Shown here: positions 44,480 through 52,671 of the stretch, piece by piece
Numbering within the stretch: the first letter of the stretch is position 1
Layout: the number at the start of each line of letters is the position of its first letter
Assembly (NCBI RefSeq): GCF_009557055.1
Contig: NZ_CP045649.1
Coordinates: forward strand, 2,703,501-2,767,500
Source of the DNA: Nocardioides sp. dk884
GTDB lineage: Bacteria > Actinomycetota > Actinomycetes > Propionibacteriales > Nocardioidaceae
Length of the DNA: 64,000 nucleotides
Direction of reading: 5' to 3'
The notes under the pieces: generated by a model
Seen by the model: only the letters and a program-made list of their open reading frames with translations
The model's database searches: none
Told to the model about the DNA's origin: nothing
Program-made: the position numbers and the translations under genes

Positions 44480-44881
44480 TCACGACCCGGTGCGGGTGAT
44501 CGGGATCTTGCGGGAGCCGCCGGCATCACCGGCCGGCATCGAGACGGTGAGCTGGCCCTTGGCGTACTCCGCCGAGATGTCCTCCGCGCGGGTGCCGGGC
44601 GGCAGCGGGATCGACCGGGCGAAGCTGCCGTAGCGGATCTCGGTGCGGTGCCGGTGGTGCTCCTCGGCGCGGCGTTCCCCGCGCAGCTGGAGCATGTCAC
44701 CGTCGATGGACAGCTCGAGGTCCTTCTCCGGGTCCACGCCGGGGAGATCGACCCGGATGAAGCGCCGGTCCCCGTCGACCCACTCCTCGATGCGCACCTG
44801 GGGTTGGTCGACGGTCGAGTTCATCCAGCTCATCAGCTCGGCGAAGAGTGACTGGTTCTCGCGCTGCAGCTGCTTGCTCAT
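44480..44881 (-). CDS. Small heat shock protein, Hsp20 family
   Basis: A 133-residue alpha-crystallin-type chaperone. The alpha-crystallin domain spans about 30-120: VDGDRRFIRVDLPGVDPEKDLEL, MLQLRGERRAEEHHRHRTEIRYGSFARSIPLPPG, and YAKGQLTVSMP. The C-terminal tail ends with the I-x-I anchor (KIPITRTGS), used for oligomer assembly. ATG at 44881 follows AGAGGAA. Mycobacterial HspX, of similar type, is a DosR target, and this gene lies in the same stress block, but no good box is seen nearby: two weak matches at 45066 and 45097 lie about 190 bp away. Confidence 0.9.
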   Translation of the reverse strand: MSKQLQRENQSLFAELMSWMNSTVDQPQVRIEEWVDGDRRFIRVDLPGVDPEKDLELSIDGDMLQLRGERRAEEHHRHRTEIRYGSFARSIPLPPGTRAEDISAEYAKGQLTVSMPAGDAGGSRKIPITRTGS

Positions 44882-45138
44882 GTCGGGGGTTCCTCTCGTC
44901 GCGGGCGGCGTCCTGCCTCTGGTCACGCAAACGGCCCCGGCTCCCGCACGGCAGGGCAGAACGTCCTCGCCGGTGCCGGGCGTTCGGCCTCACGCCCTCG
45001 CGGGCCGACGCCACGCGCGCCCGCGAAGGACAGCGGCCCGGGTCCGACCTCGATACGCCGACGGCGGGTCCAAGGTCATCCGCGACCAGCGCCATTGGGC
45101 CCTGCGACCGGCGGCGCGGCGCCGGCCACGGTAGTGCC

Positions 45139-45324
45139 ATGAGCACCGCCCACGACTCCCCCGACAGCACCGGGACCGGCTACCTCGAGCGACACCGCCG
45201 AGCGACCGCCACCGGGGCCCTCGTGCTGCTGGTGCTTCTCGGAGTGCTGCTGGGAGCCGCCGTCGGCATGGGCCTGGTCCGCCTCGTCCATCTGCTCCTC
45301 GACACCGTCCCCGGCATGGCATGA
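45139..45324 (+). CDS. Small single-span membrane protein
   Basis: A 61-residue protein with a polar N-terminus (YLERHRRATATGA) and one hydrophobic helix (about 27-52, LVLLVLLGVLLGAAVGMGLVRLVHLLL). Not recognised. It stands alone between divergent hsp20 and the amidohydrolase, with degenerate DevR-like half-boxes 30-70 bp upstream. No Shine-Dalgarno is clear before the ATG, so the call is moderate. Confidence 0.45.
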   Translation: MSTAHDSPDSTGTGYLERHRRATATGALVLLVLLGVLLGAAVGMGLVRLVHLLLDTVPGMA

Positions 45325-45382
45325 GCCGGCGCCGCCTTCTCGCCTCCGAGCCTCGCCCGGACGAGGAACCCCAGGAGGATCC

Positions 45383-46612
45383 ATGCAGCTGACACTTCCC
45401 ACCGGACTCACCCTGGACCCCGCCCTGGTCGCGCTCTACCAAGACCTGCACCAGCATCCGGAGCTCGGCTTCAAGGAGCACCGCACCGCCTCGCTGGTCG
45501 CCGAGCACCTGCGCACGATCGGCATCGAGACCACCACCGGCGTCGGCGGCACCGGTGTCGTGGGGGTGCTGCGCAACGGACCCGGGCCGACCGCGCTGCT
45601 GCGCGCCGACATGGACGCCCTGCCGGTCACCGAGGACACCGGGCTCGACTACGCGAGCACGGTGACCGGCGTGAGCCACGCCTGCGGTCACGACCTGCAC
45701 ACCACCTGTCTGCTCGGGGCGGCGCAGCAGCTGGCCGCCGACCGCTCCACGTGGTCAGGGACGCTGGTCCTGGTCTTCCAGCCGGCCGAGGAGCTCGCGG
45801 CCGGCGCCCAGGCCCTGGTCGACGACGGGCTCTACGAGCGCTTCCCGAAGCCGGACGTCGTCCTCGGACAGCATGTGGCGCCGCTGCCCGCCGGGAAGAT
45901 CGCCGGGCACCCGGGGGCGTCGTACGCCGGCTCGGACTCGCTGCGGGTGACCCTGCTGGGCAAGGGAGCCCACGGGTCGATGCCGCAGAGCTCCGTGGAC
46001 CCGGTGGTGATGGCCGCCGCGACCGTGCTGCGGCTGCAGACGATCATCTCCCGCGAGCTGCCCAGCACCGAGGTCGCGGTGCTCACCGTCGGATCGCTGC
46101 ACGCGGGGCAGGCGGCGAACGTGATCCCCGGCGAGGCCGAGCTCCAGCTGAACATCCGCAGCTACGACGAGGCCAGCCGCCAGCACATCCTGGACAGCGT
46201 CGAGCGGATCGTGCGCGGCGAGGCCACCGTGGCCGGCGCCCCCCAAGAGCCCACGATCGTCGAGTTCGAGCGGTTCCCGGTCGTGATCAACGACCACGAC
46301 GCGCTGGCGCGCACGTTCGCGGCGTTCGGCGACTGGCTCGGACCCGACCACCTGCTCGACCCGGGCGCGGGCGCCGGGAGCGAGGACGTCGGCATCCTGG
46401 CCACGAGCGCCGGTGCACCGCTGTCGTTCTGGTTGCTGGGCGGCAGCGACCCGTCGCTGTTCACCACCGGCGACATGACCGACCCCGCACTGCTCAAGGT
46501 GCCCTCGAACCACTCCCCGAAGTACGCGCCGGTCATCGACCCGACGCTTCCGCTGGGGATCACCGCGCTGGTCACGGCAGCGCGGACCTGGCTGCCGACG
46601 CGGACTGCGTGA
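45383..46612 (+). CDS. M20-family amidohydrolase (amino-acid N-acyl hydrolase type)
   Basis: A 409-residue metallo-amidohydrolase of the M20D group (hippurate, N-acetyl-diaminopimelate and IAA-amino acid hydrolases). It shows LHQHPELGFKEHRTA, LLRADMDALPV (metal Asp), SHACGHDLHTTCLLGAA, VFQPAEELAAGA (catalytic Glu) and the dimerisation domain GKGAHGSMPQSSVDP. The late metal ligand region is GSEDVGILA. AGGAGG precedes the ATG. It is followed by a strong terminator. It releases an amino acid from an N-acyl amide; the actual substrate is unknown. Confidence 0.88.
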   Translation: MQLTLPTGLTLDPALVALYQDLHQHPELGFKEHRTASLVAEHLRTIGIETTTGVGGTGVVGVLRNGPGPTALLRADMDALPVTEDTGLDYASTVTGVSHACGHDLHTTCLLGAAQQLAADRSTWSGTLVLVFQPAEELAAGAQALVDDGLYERFPKPDVVLGQHVAPLPAGKIAGHPGASYAGSDSLRVTLLGKGAHGSMPQSSVDPVVMAAATVLRLQTIISRELPSTEVAVLTVGSLHAGQAANVIPGEAELQLNIRSYDEASRQHILDSVERIVRGEATVAGAPQEPTIVEFERFPVVINDHDALARTFAAFGDWLGPDHLLDPGAGAGSEDVGILATSAGAPLSFWLLGGSDPSLFTTGDMTDPALLKVPSNHSPKYAPVIDPTLPLGITALVTAARTWLPTRTA

Positions 46613-46630
46613 CACGTCGGCGGTCAGGCT

Positions 46631-46671
46631 GAGGGGCACGGCCGAGGTTTCCCCCCGACGCCGTGCCCCTC
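46631..46671 (+). terminator. Terminator of the amidohydrolase gene
   Basis: Perfect 12-bp arms GAGGGGCACGGC and GCCGTGCCCCTC, 17-nt loop containing TTTCCCCCC, 18 nt after the stop. Confidence 0.8.
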
Positions 46672-46693
46672 AGGCCTGCGGTCTGCCCGCCAC

Positions 46694-46756
46694 AAGGGCC
46701 GACTCGGCGCGCCATTGGCGCCGACTCGCGCAACCATTGGCGCCGACTCGGCGGGG
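46694..46756. repeat. Intergenic repeat array A (CCATTGGCGCCGACTCG units)
   Basis: Three units in a row: a partial one (46694-46711) and two full ones (46712-46733, 46734-46756), each with the core CCATTGGCGCCGACTCG. It fills the convergent gap between the amidohydrolase and the zinc-finger gene, and ends next to the latter's stop. The same core occurs, in both orientations, at 56946-57023. Confidence 0.85.
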
Positions 46757-46760
46757 TGTC

Positions 46761-47120
46761 CTAGGAGGGCGGGGCGGCGGCGCAGGCGACGCAGGTGCTG
46801 GCCGCCGGGCGGACGGCGAGCCGCTCCGCCGGGATCGGCCGTCCGCAGCGGACGCACACCCCGTAGCTCCCGGCCGCCACCCGCTCCAGTGCGGCGTCGA
46901 TCTCGGCGAGCCGCTGCTCGGCGAGGCGGACGTGGGTGTCGACCTGCGAGCGCTCGTAGGCGATCGTGTGCCCCTCGGGGTCGTGCTCGTCGTCGGCGTT
47001 GGAGTCGCGCGAGGCCTCCACGAACCGTTCCCGGTCACCGCGCAGCCCCGCGAGCCGCTCCAGCACCGCCTGGCGCTCCGCCGCGAGCCGTGCCGCCGCT
47101 TCGTCGGGGCTCGTGGTCAC
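46761..47120 (-). CDS. TraR/DksA-type zinc finger protein
   Basis: A 119-residue protein: an N-terminal coiled coil (RLAAERQAVLERLAGLRGDRERF and EQRLAEIDAALERV) followed by a four-Cys zinc finger (YGVCVRCGRPIPAERLAV, then STCVACA). DksA-like proteins reach into RNA polymerase's secondary channel; shorter actinobacterial forms are less well understood. The ATG overlaps the stop of the upstream membrane protein gene as ATGA, indicating coupling. The stop is next to repeat array A. Confidence 0.85.
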   Translation of the reverse strand: MTTSPDEAAARLAAERQAVLERLAGLRGDRERFVEASRDSNADDEHDPEGHTIAYERSQVDTHVRLAEQRLAEIDAALERVAAGSYGVCVRCGRPIPAERLAVRPAASTCVACAAAPPS

Positions 47121-47974
47121 TCCAGGCCGCCGTCGCCCGGGACTCCTGACGGCGCCCGCTGCTCACTGACCTGCTCCCCGGACAGGCCCGGGGTCGGGGT
47201 GGGAGTACCGGTCGGGGTTGTCTCGTCCGGCTCCTCGGAGGCCCCGTCGCTCGGCGTCGGCGTCGGCGTGGGCGTCGGGGTGGGCGTCGGCGTCGGCGTC
47301 GCGTCGTCGGGTGCCTCGCTCGTGCCCTCGGACGGCGTCGTGCCTCCGTCCTGGTCCTGGCCGCCGTCGCGGTCCGGGTCGTCCCGGTCCTTGCGATCGC
47401 GGTCGGGGGTGTCCCGATCGGTGTCCGAGCCGGTCAACCGGCTGATCGAGGTGCCGCCGCCCTTGTCCGAGCCGCCGGTGTAGGAGGAGACCGGGTTGCC
47501 GAGCACGGCCTCGACCACGCTGAGCGCCAGGACCGCGGCCGCGAAGGTGCCGGCGGCGTACACCCCGATCCGTCGCCAGGGCAGCGCGCGCAGCCGCTCG
47601 CCCCACGAGCGCGGCACACGCTGCACGGCCTCATCGAGCTCGGCCTCGGCCTCGGCCAGCCGCTCACCGGCGTCGTCGAGCTCGTCGTGATCGGCAGCGG
47701 GGTCCTGAACGGCCCGTCGTACGTCGGCCTGCGCGACACCCACCTTCTGCAGCGCCTGCTGGTGGACGGCCGCCACCTTCTGCCGCGAGCGGGCCAGACC
47801 CTGGCTGTAGAGCGCGGTGGTCACGGTCGCGGCCACGCTGCCGAGCGCTGCCCCGACCAGGGTCCCTGCCGCTCCCAGCGTGGAGAGCAGGACCGCGCTC
47901 GATACCGCCGCCAGGGCGCCGGCAGCGGTCCGTACCCAGTCGATGTCCAGTCGGTCTTTCTTCTCCTCAGCCAT
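47117..47974 (-). CDS. Membrane protein with Asp/Arg- and Thr-Pro-rich C-terminus
   Basis: A 285-residue protein. Two close hydrophobic segments at about 15-55 (TAAGALAAVSSAVLLSTLGAAGTLVGAALG), a charged helical cytoplasmic part (about 60-130), a third segment at about 145-165 (IGVYAAGTFAAAVLALSVVEAVLG), then an outer tail rich in Asp/Arg (DTDRDTPDRDRKDRDDPDRD) and a Thr-Pro run. The repeat region is encoded by a GGCGTC-rich stretch near 47252-47300. Not recognised; the tail could cross the wall. ATG at 47974 (MAEEKK) is favoured. It is coupled to the downstream zinc-finger gene. Confidence 0.65.
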   Translation of the reverse strand: MAEEKKDRLDIDWVRTAAGALAAVSSAVLLSTLGAAGTLVGAALGSVAATVTTALYSQGLARSRQKVAAVHQQALQKVGVAQADVRRAVQDPAADHDELDDAGERLAEAEAELDEAVQRVPRSWGERLRALPWRRIGVYAAGTFAAAVLALSVVEAVLGNPVSSYTGGSDKGGGTSISRLTGSDTDRDTPDRDRKDRDDPDRDGGQDQDGGTTPSEGTSEAPDDATPTPTPTPTPTPTPTPSDGASEEPDETTPTGTPTPTPGLSGEQVSEQRAPSGVPGDGGLE

Positions 47975-48131
47975 ATCGCCCTTGACGGTACCGGCCGAGC
48001 CCACCCGCTCCCATGGGCCAGCTCACCCGCTGCGGTGCCCCCCGCTCGGCTCCGGCGACAGGGGTGTCCAAGACCACAGGCGCACGCCGGTGCGTCTCGC
48101 TCGCGGGGTTCGACCGCGTGCTAGCGTCCTC

Positions 48132-48226
48132 GGCGAAAGGGAGTAGTCCCCAACATCCGCGTCGACATGCTGACCCCCGGGTCCGGTGCGGAAGGCCACC
48201 ACTGGTGGCGGACGAGACTTTCGACC
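48132..48226 (+). ncRNA. yybP-ykoY-type manganese riboswitch
   Basis: Closing stem CGAAAG (48134-48139) pairs with CTTTCG (48218-48223). Inside it are GGGAGTAGTCCC and GACATGCTGACC, the two conserved loop regions of the yybP-ykoY class. It stands 84 nt before a GDT1/UPF0016 gene, its usual target. A small hairpin CTCGAC/GTCGAG (48285-48301) abuts the Shine-Dalgarno and could be the expression platform. The rest of the 335-nt gap 47975-48309 shows nothing else. Confidence 0.85.
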
Positions 48227-48309
48227 AGCTTGCCGACCCGTTGAGGGCGCCTGGTCGAGAGACGTCCCCGCAGCCCGGGTCGCCCTCGACCTCGCGTCGA
48301 GAGGAACCG

Positions 48310-48888
48310 ATGTCCGCCTTCCTGCTGTCCACCGCCGTCATCTTCATCGCCGAGCTCGGCGACAAGAGCCAACTCATGGCGATGACCTTCGCCGCCCGGT
48401 ACCGCGTCCGTGACGTGCTGATCGGCATCACCGTCGCCACCGCGATCGTCCACCTCGCCTCGGTGGGCATCGGGTACGCGATCGGCGACGCCTTCGCCGA
48501 CTACCAGGGCTGGATCGGGATCGTGGCCGGTGTGGCCTTCCTCGGCTTCGGCGCCTGGACCCTGCGCGGGGACGAGCTCACCGAGGAGGAGGCCAACAAG
48601 GCCCGCACCGCCTCCGGCGCGGCGATCCTCGCCGTGGGTGTGGCGTTCTTCCTCGCCGAGCTGGGCGACAAGACCATGCTCGCGACGATCACGCTGGCCA
48701 CCCAGGAGGGCTGGCTCGGCACCTGGATCGGCTCCACGGTCGGCATGGTGGCCGCCGACGCGCTCGCGATCGTGGTCGGCGCGCTGCTCGGCCGCAAGCT
48801 GCCGGAGAAGGTGATCAAGTACGGCGCCGCGGCGCTGTTCGCGATCTTCGGCGTGCTGCTGCTCGTCGAGGGTGTCGGCGCGATCTGA
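48310..48888 (+). CDS. GDT1/TMEM165 (UPF0016) family Mn exporter
   Basis: A 192-residue membrane protein with six predicted helices arranged as two similar halves, each carrying the E-x-G-D-K/R-[ST] motif: FIAELGDKSQLMAMTFA and FLAELGDKTMLATITLA. These acidic motifs bind the transported cation. Bacterial members such as MneA/MntX-type proteins export manganese or calcium. The gene is preceded by a yybP-ykoY riboswitch, which makes manganese the likely ligand. GAGAGGAA is 4 nt or so from the ATG. No neighbour is cotranscribed. Confidence 0.92.
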   Translation: MSAFLLSTAVIFIAELGDKSQLMAMTFAARYRVRDVLIGITVATAIVHLASVGIGYAIGDAFADYQGWIGIVAGVAFLGFGAWTLRGDELTEEEANKARTASGAAILAVGVAFFLAELGDKTMLATITLATQEGWLGTWIGSTVGMVAADALAIVVGALLGRKLPEKVIKYGAAALFAIFGVLLLVEGVGAI

Positions 48889-49030
48889 GCCGCCGGAGCG
48901 AGGTTGATCACCCGGGCGTCGGTGACCGGCACAATCTGGCGCGGGTACCGATGCGATATGAAAGGCTGAGACGCAGACGCCGGGTGCCTCCGGCGACGAC
49001 GACTGCGCCGCCGCCGACGAGAGGCATGCA

Positions 49031-51115
49031 TTGACCACCGAGGAATCCGGCCACGTCCGCGTACCTGCGCGGCGGCCCGACCTCGAGCTGGCCGAGCTGG
49101 GCGTCGCCCACGAGGATGCCCACGTGATCGGGCAGCTCGCGGTGGCCGCAGCCGGCATCGGCACCTTCGACTGGGACCTGCGCACCGGGGTCTTCGACGG
49201 CGACGACCGGTTGCTGGAGCTGCTGGGCACCAGCCACGCCGAGTTCGACCACACCGTCGGGGCCTTCGAGACGCTCGTGCACCCGGAGGACCGCGTCCGG
49301 CTGCGGGAGTTGCTCGCCGACGCCGTGCGCATCTGCGGGGACTACGCGGCCGACTTCCGGGTGGTGCTCGCCGACGGCGAGGTCCGCTGGATCACCTCGC
49401 GCGGCCGCGCCCTCGCCGGGCCCGACCACGGCCCGAGCCGCGTCCTGGGAGCCGCGTTCGACACCACCGCCGCCCACGCGGGCGAGGTCCGCGTCACCCG
49501 GGTGCTGGAGGCCATGCCCACGGCCTTCTTCCAGCTCAGCCCGGACTGGCGCTTCTCCTACGCCAACGCCGAAGCCGAGCGGGTGCTGCAGAAGAGCCGC
49601 GAGGAGATCAACGGCGCGGTGATCTGGGAGCTGTTCCCGGCGGCGGTCGGCAGCGACTTCGAGACCCACTACCGCGGCGCGATGCAGTCCGGGCAGCCCA
49701 CCATGTTCGACGCCTACTACCCGCCGCCGCTGGACGCCTGGTACGAGGTGCGCGCCTGGCCGCACTCCGACGGCCTCGCGGTGTACTTCAACGACGTCAC
49801 CTCGCGACGCCAGTCCGACGCCCTGCTCGACGAGGCGGTACGCCGCAGCGAGCTGCTGGCCGGCGTCAGCGACGCGCTGACCGGCACCCTCGACGCCGAG
49901 AAGGCGGTCGCCCGGCTCGCGCGCCTGCTGGTGCCCGAGCTCGCGGACTGGTGCCTGGTCACCCTCGTCAAGGACGGCCCCGCCGACTGGCGCCAACGCC
50001 TCGAGGACGTCGGCTGGTGGCACGCCGAGCCGAACATGCTCCCGGTCGTGGAGCGCTACGCCGCCGCGCGGATCCCGGCGCTCAGCGACGAGTCGTTCGT
50101 CGCCCAGGCGCTCGGGGGCTCCGAACCGGTCCTGATCCCGCGCGACGCGACGCTCGCCATCAGCGGGGTGCTCTCCCGCGACGACGCGCGCGGGCTGCTC
50201 CACGAGCTCGCCCCCTCCTCGGGCATCGTCGTCCCACTGCGCGGTCGCGGGCGCACGGTCGGTCTGGTCTCGGCCTTCCGCGGCCCCGAACAAGGCGGGT
50301 TCAGCGAGGACGACCAGCGCACGATGCGCGAGATCGCGGCCCGGGCAGGACTGGCGATCGACAACGCCCGGCTCTACGGCGAGCAGCGCGCGCTGGCCGA
50401 GGGCCTGCAGCGCAGCCTGCTGACCGCTCCCCCGGAGCCGGAGCACCTGGAGATCGCGGTGCGCTACGAGCCCGCCGGGCAGGCCGCCCAGGTCGGCGGA
50501 GACTGGTACGACGCGTTCGTGCAACGCGACGGTGGCACGGTGGCCGTCATCGGCGATGTCGTGGGCCACGACATCGCCGCCGCCGCGGCGATGGGCCAGC
50601 TGCGCAGCCTGCTGCGCGGCATCGCCGTGCACACGGGCGCCGGCCCCGCCGAGGTGCTACGCGGCGTCGACGAGGCGATGGACACCCTCGACCTCGGCAC
50701 CACCGCCACCGCGATCGTGGCCCGCATCGAGCAGACCCCGGCCGAGGTCGCCGCGCACACCGCGCGGCTGCGCTGGAGCAGCGCCGGGCACCCGCCGCCG
50801 GTGCTCATCCGGCGCGACGGCACCGTCGCCGTCCTCTCCCCCGAGGAGCCCAATCTGCTGCTCGGCTTCGCCCCCGACGTGGAGCGCGTCGACGCCGAGG
50901 TGGTCCTGGGCCGCGGCGACGTCGTGCTGTTCTACACCGACGGCCTGGTCGAGGAGCGCGACGAGGGCATCGACGAGAGCATCGAGCGGCTCGCCGAGAC
51001 CCTCGGCGACCTCACCGACCTGGGCCTGGAGGAGGGCTGCGACGAGCTGCTCGCCCGCATGCGGCCCGAGCGCCGCGAGGACGACGTGGCGCTGCTGGTG
51101 ATCAGGCTGCGCTGA
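49031..51115 (+). CDS. PAS-PAS-GAF-SpoIIE (PP2C) phosphatase
   Basis: A 694-residue signalling phosphatase. PAS1 (about 35-150: GTFDWDLRTGVFDGDDRLLELLG, VHPEDRVRLREL), PAS2 (about 155-262: LEAMPTAFFQLSPDWRFSYANAEAERVL), GAF (about 270-445: LARLLVPELADWCLVTLVKDG, SSGIVVPLRGRGRTVG) and a PP2C/SpoIIE domain (about 475-694: VGGDWYDAF, IGDVVGHDIAAAA, VLFYTDGLVEERDEG, REDDVALLVI), with metal-binding Asp residues kept. Such enzymes dephosphorylate STAS antagonists. The start is TTG with GAGAGG 7 nt upstream. A GGGTAC element at 48939 suggests a stress promoter. The 18.5-kb STAS protein is a possible, unproven partner. Confidence 0.88.
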   Translation: MTTEESGHVRVPARRPDLELAELGVAHEDAHVIGQLAVAAAGIGTFDWDLRTGVFDGDDRLLELLGTSHAEFDHTVGAFETLVHPEDRVRLRELLADAVRICGDYAADFRVVLADGEVRWITSRGRALAGPDHGPSRVLGAAFDTTAAHAGEVRVTRVLEAMPTAFFQLSPDWRFSYANAEAERVLQKSREEINGAVIWELFPAAVGSDFETHYRGAMQSGQPTMFDAYYPPPLDAWYEVRAWPHSDGLAVYFNDVTSRRQSDALLDEAVRRSELLAGVSDALTGTLDAEKAVARLARLLVPELADWCLVTLVKDGPADWRQRLEDVGWWHAEPNMLPVVERYAAARIPALSDESFVAQALGGSEPVLIPRDATLAISGVLSRDDARGLLHELAPSSGIVVPLRGRGRTVGLVSAFRGPEQGGFSEDDQRTMREIAARAGLAIDNARLYGEQRALAEGLQRSLLTAPPEPEHLEIAVRYEPAGQAAQVGGDWYDAFVQRDGGTVAVIGDVVGHDIAAAAAMGQLRSLLRGIAVHTGAGPAEVLRGVDEAMDTLDLGTTATAIVARIEQTPAEVAAHTARLRWSSAGHPPPVLIRRDGTVAVLSPEEPNLLLGFAPDVERVDAEVVLGRGDVVLFYTDGLVEERDEGIDESIERLAETLGDLTDLGLEEGCDELLARMRPERREDDVALLVIRLR

Positions 51116-51118
51116 GCA

Positions 51119-52654
51119 CTACCCGGCGTCGCCACCGGCGGCGCTCGCCTGCTCACCCGCGCCTCCCTGCTCCCCGGCGCTCCGGGCGCCGCCGGTCGCG
51201 GTGCCCGGCACCAGCGCCAGCTCGATGCGGCGTTCCTCGACCGAGGCCGACACCAGGCGCACCCGCACCTCCGCGCCGAGCGCGAGGTCCTCCTCGGCAC
51301 GCAGCGTCGCCTCGACCGCGGGCTCCTCGATGGTGATCTCGCCGCGGCGCGGGTCCTCGTCGTCCACGTCGACCACCACCGCCGCGAACTCCTCACCGAC
51401 CCGTTCGTGCAGGATCCCCGCCTCCACCAGCGACAGCACCGCCCGCTCGTGGGCGCCGGCGACGCGTGCGGAGTCGCGCAGCACGCCGGGCAGGGTGGGG
51501 AGCGCCTCGCGCACCCAGTCCGGCACCGGTTCCCCGGCGCACACCGCGAGGCAGACCTCGCCCGCGAACCGGTCACCGAGGCGGCGCAGCGGCGCGGTCA
51601 CGTGGGCGTACTCCGAGGCCAGCCCGGCGTGCTGTGCCTGCGCCGGCAGCTCGCCGTCGAACGCGGCGTAGCCGCTGCCGCGCAGCAGCCGGGTGCAGGC
51701 CACCACCATCGCCGCGTGGTGCGGCCGAGCGGGGTCGAGGGTGCGGACGAAGTCGGGGTAGAGCAGCTCGGCGGGCCAGCTGATGCCGAGCGCGTGCGCG
51801 GTGCGGTGCAGGCGCAGCACGTCGCGCCGGGCGGGTGGCGGCAGGGTGCGCAACAGGCCGACCTGCGCGTGCAGCATCAGCGTGGCCGCGGCGAAGCCGG
51901 TGAGCAGCGAGAGCTGGGCGTTCCACTCCTCGACCGGCAGCTGGCGGCGGAACGTCAGGCGCCAGTGCTCGCCGTCGACGGAGATCTCCTGGTCCGGCAA
52001 CGGCAGCGAGACCCCGCCCCGCGCGGCCTCCCGGGCCAGGCGCAGCGGGCCGAGCTCGGCGAGCAGCCGCAGCGACTCCGGCGCCGTGCCGGCGTCGATC
52101 TGCTCCTGCGCCTCCGCATAGCTCAGCTGGGCGCGGGAGCGCACCAGCGCCCGCTCGACGAGGACGTCCGTGCCTTCCCCGTCGGCGTCCACCCGGATGG
52201 TCCACAGCAGCGCCGGGCGGACCCGGTCCGGCAGCAGGGACGCGGCGTCCTCGGAGAGCACCCGGGGGTGCAGCGGGACGGCCGCGTCCGCGCCGTACAG
52301 CGTCTCCCCGCGGCGCCGGGCCTCCACGTCGACGGGGTCCCCGGGCCGCACGAACGCCGCCACGTCGGCGATCGCGTAGTGCACCAGGTAGCCGTCGCCC
52401 GCCCGCGCGATGTGCAGGGCCTGGTCGAGGTCGCGTGAGCCGGGCGGGTCGATGGTGAGCATCGCCAGGTCGGTGCGGTCGAGCGCGGGGAGCATGGGCG
52501 CGGCGGCGCTCGCGCGGGCGGCGGACTCGACCTCGGGTGGGAACTCGGGGCTCACGCCCAGCTCGGCACGGATCCGCTCGATGCCCGCGCGCAGTGACGC
52601 AGCCGCCACTCCCTCGTGGAGGCTGCGGACCCGGACGACGCGACTCGACGGCAT
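51119..52654 (-). CDS. RNB-domain ribonuclease (RNase II family)
   Basis: A 511-residue exoribonuclease-like protein. The RNB catalytic stretch shows LTIDPPGSRDLDQALHI, with the Asp cluster that binds Mg, and HYAIADVAAFVRPGDPVD. The later SEYAHVTAPLRRLGDRF matches the RNB Arg/His region. The N-terminus is short and lacks clear cold-shock domains; the C-terminal part (about 430-480) could be an S1-like fold. The ATG lies 17 bp from the divergent yaaA start; TATCGT ends 6 nt before the ATG, so the gene is probably leaderless. Similar actinobacterial proteins are annotated RNase II or R-like. Confidence 0.85.
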   Translation of the reverse strand: MPSSRVVRVRSLHEGVAAASLRAGIERIRAELGVSPEFPPEVESAARASAAAPMLPALDRTDLAMLTIDPPGSRDLDQALHIARAGDGYLVHYAIADVAAFVRPGDPVDVEARRRGETLYGADAAVPLHPRVLSEDAASLLPDRVRPALLWTIRVDADGEGTDVLVERALVRSRAQLSYAEAQEQIDAGTAPESLRLLAELGPLRLAREAARGGVSLPLPDQEISVDGEHWRLTFRRQLPVEEWNAQLSLLTGFAAATLMLHAQVGLLRTLPPPARRDVLRLHRTAHALGISWPAELLYPDFVRTLDPARPHHAAMVVACTRLLRGSGYAAFDGELPAQAQHAGLASEYAHVTAPLRRLGDRFAGEVCLAVCAGEPVPDWVREALPTLPGVLRDSARVAGAHERAVLSLVEAGILHERVGEEFAAVVVDVDDEDPRRGEITIEEPAVEATLRAEEDLALGAEVRVRLVSASVEERRIELALVPGTATGGARSAGEQGGAGEQASAAGGDAG

Positions 52655-52671
52655 GACGGCACGATAGCCAC
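52655..52671. promoter_or_regulatory. Minimal 17-bp divergent promoter gap
   Basis: Only 17 bp separate two divergent start codons. The minus strand has TATCGT at 52666-52661 ending 6 nt before the RNB gene's ATG, with no Shine-Dalgarno. The plus strand start is also without one. At least the RNB transcript is likely leaderless. Confidence 0.5.

Noticed and set aside
47252..47300. GGCGTC-rich short tandem repeat as an independent repeat element
   Set aside because: It is fully explained as coding for the Thr-Pro run of the membrane protein; kept only as part of that gene.
48900..49030. SigF-type promoter before the SpoIIE phosphatase
   Set aside because: GGGTAC is present at 48939 but no well spaced GTTT-like -35 element is seen, so no separate feature was called.
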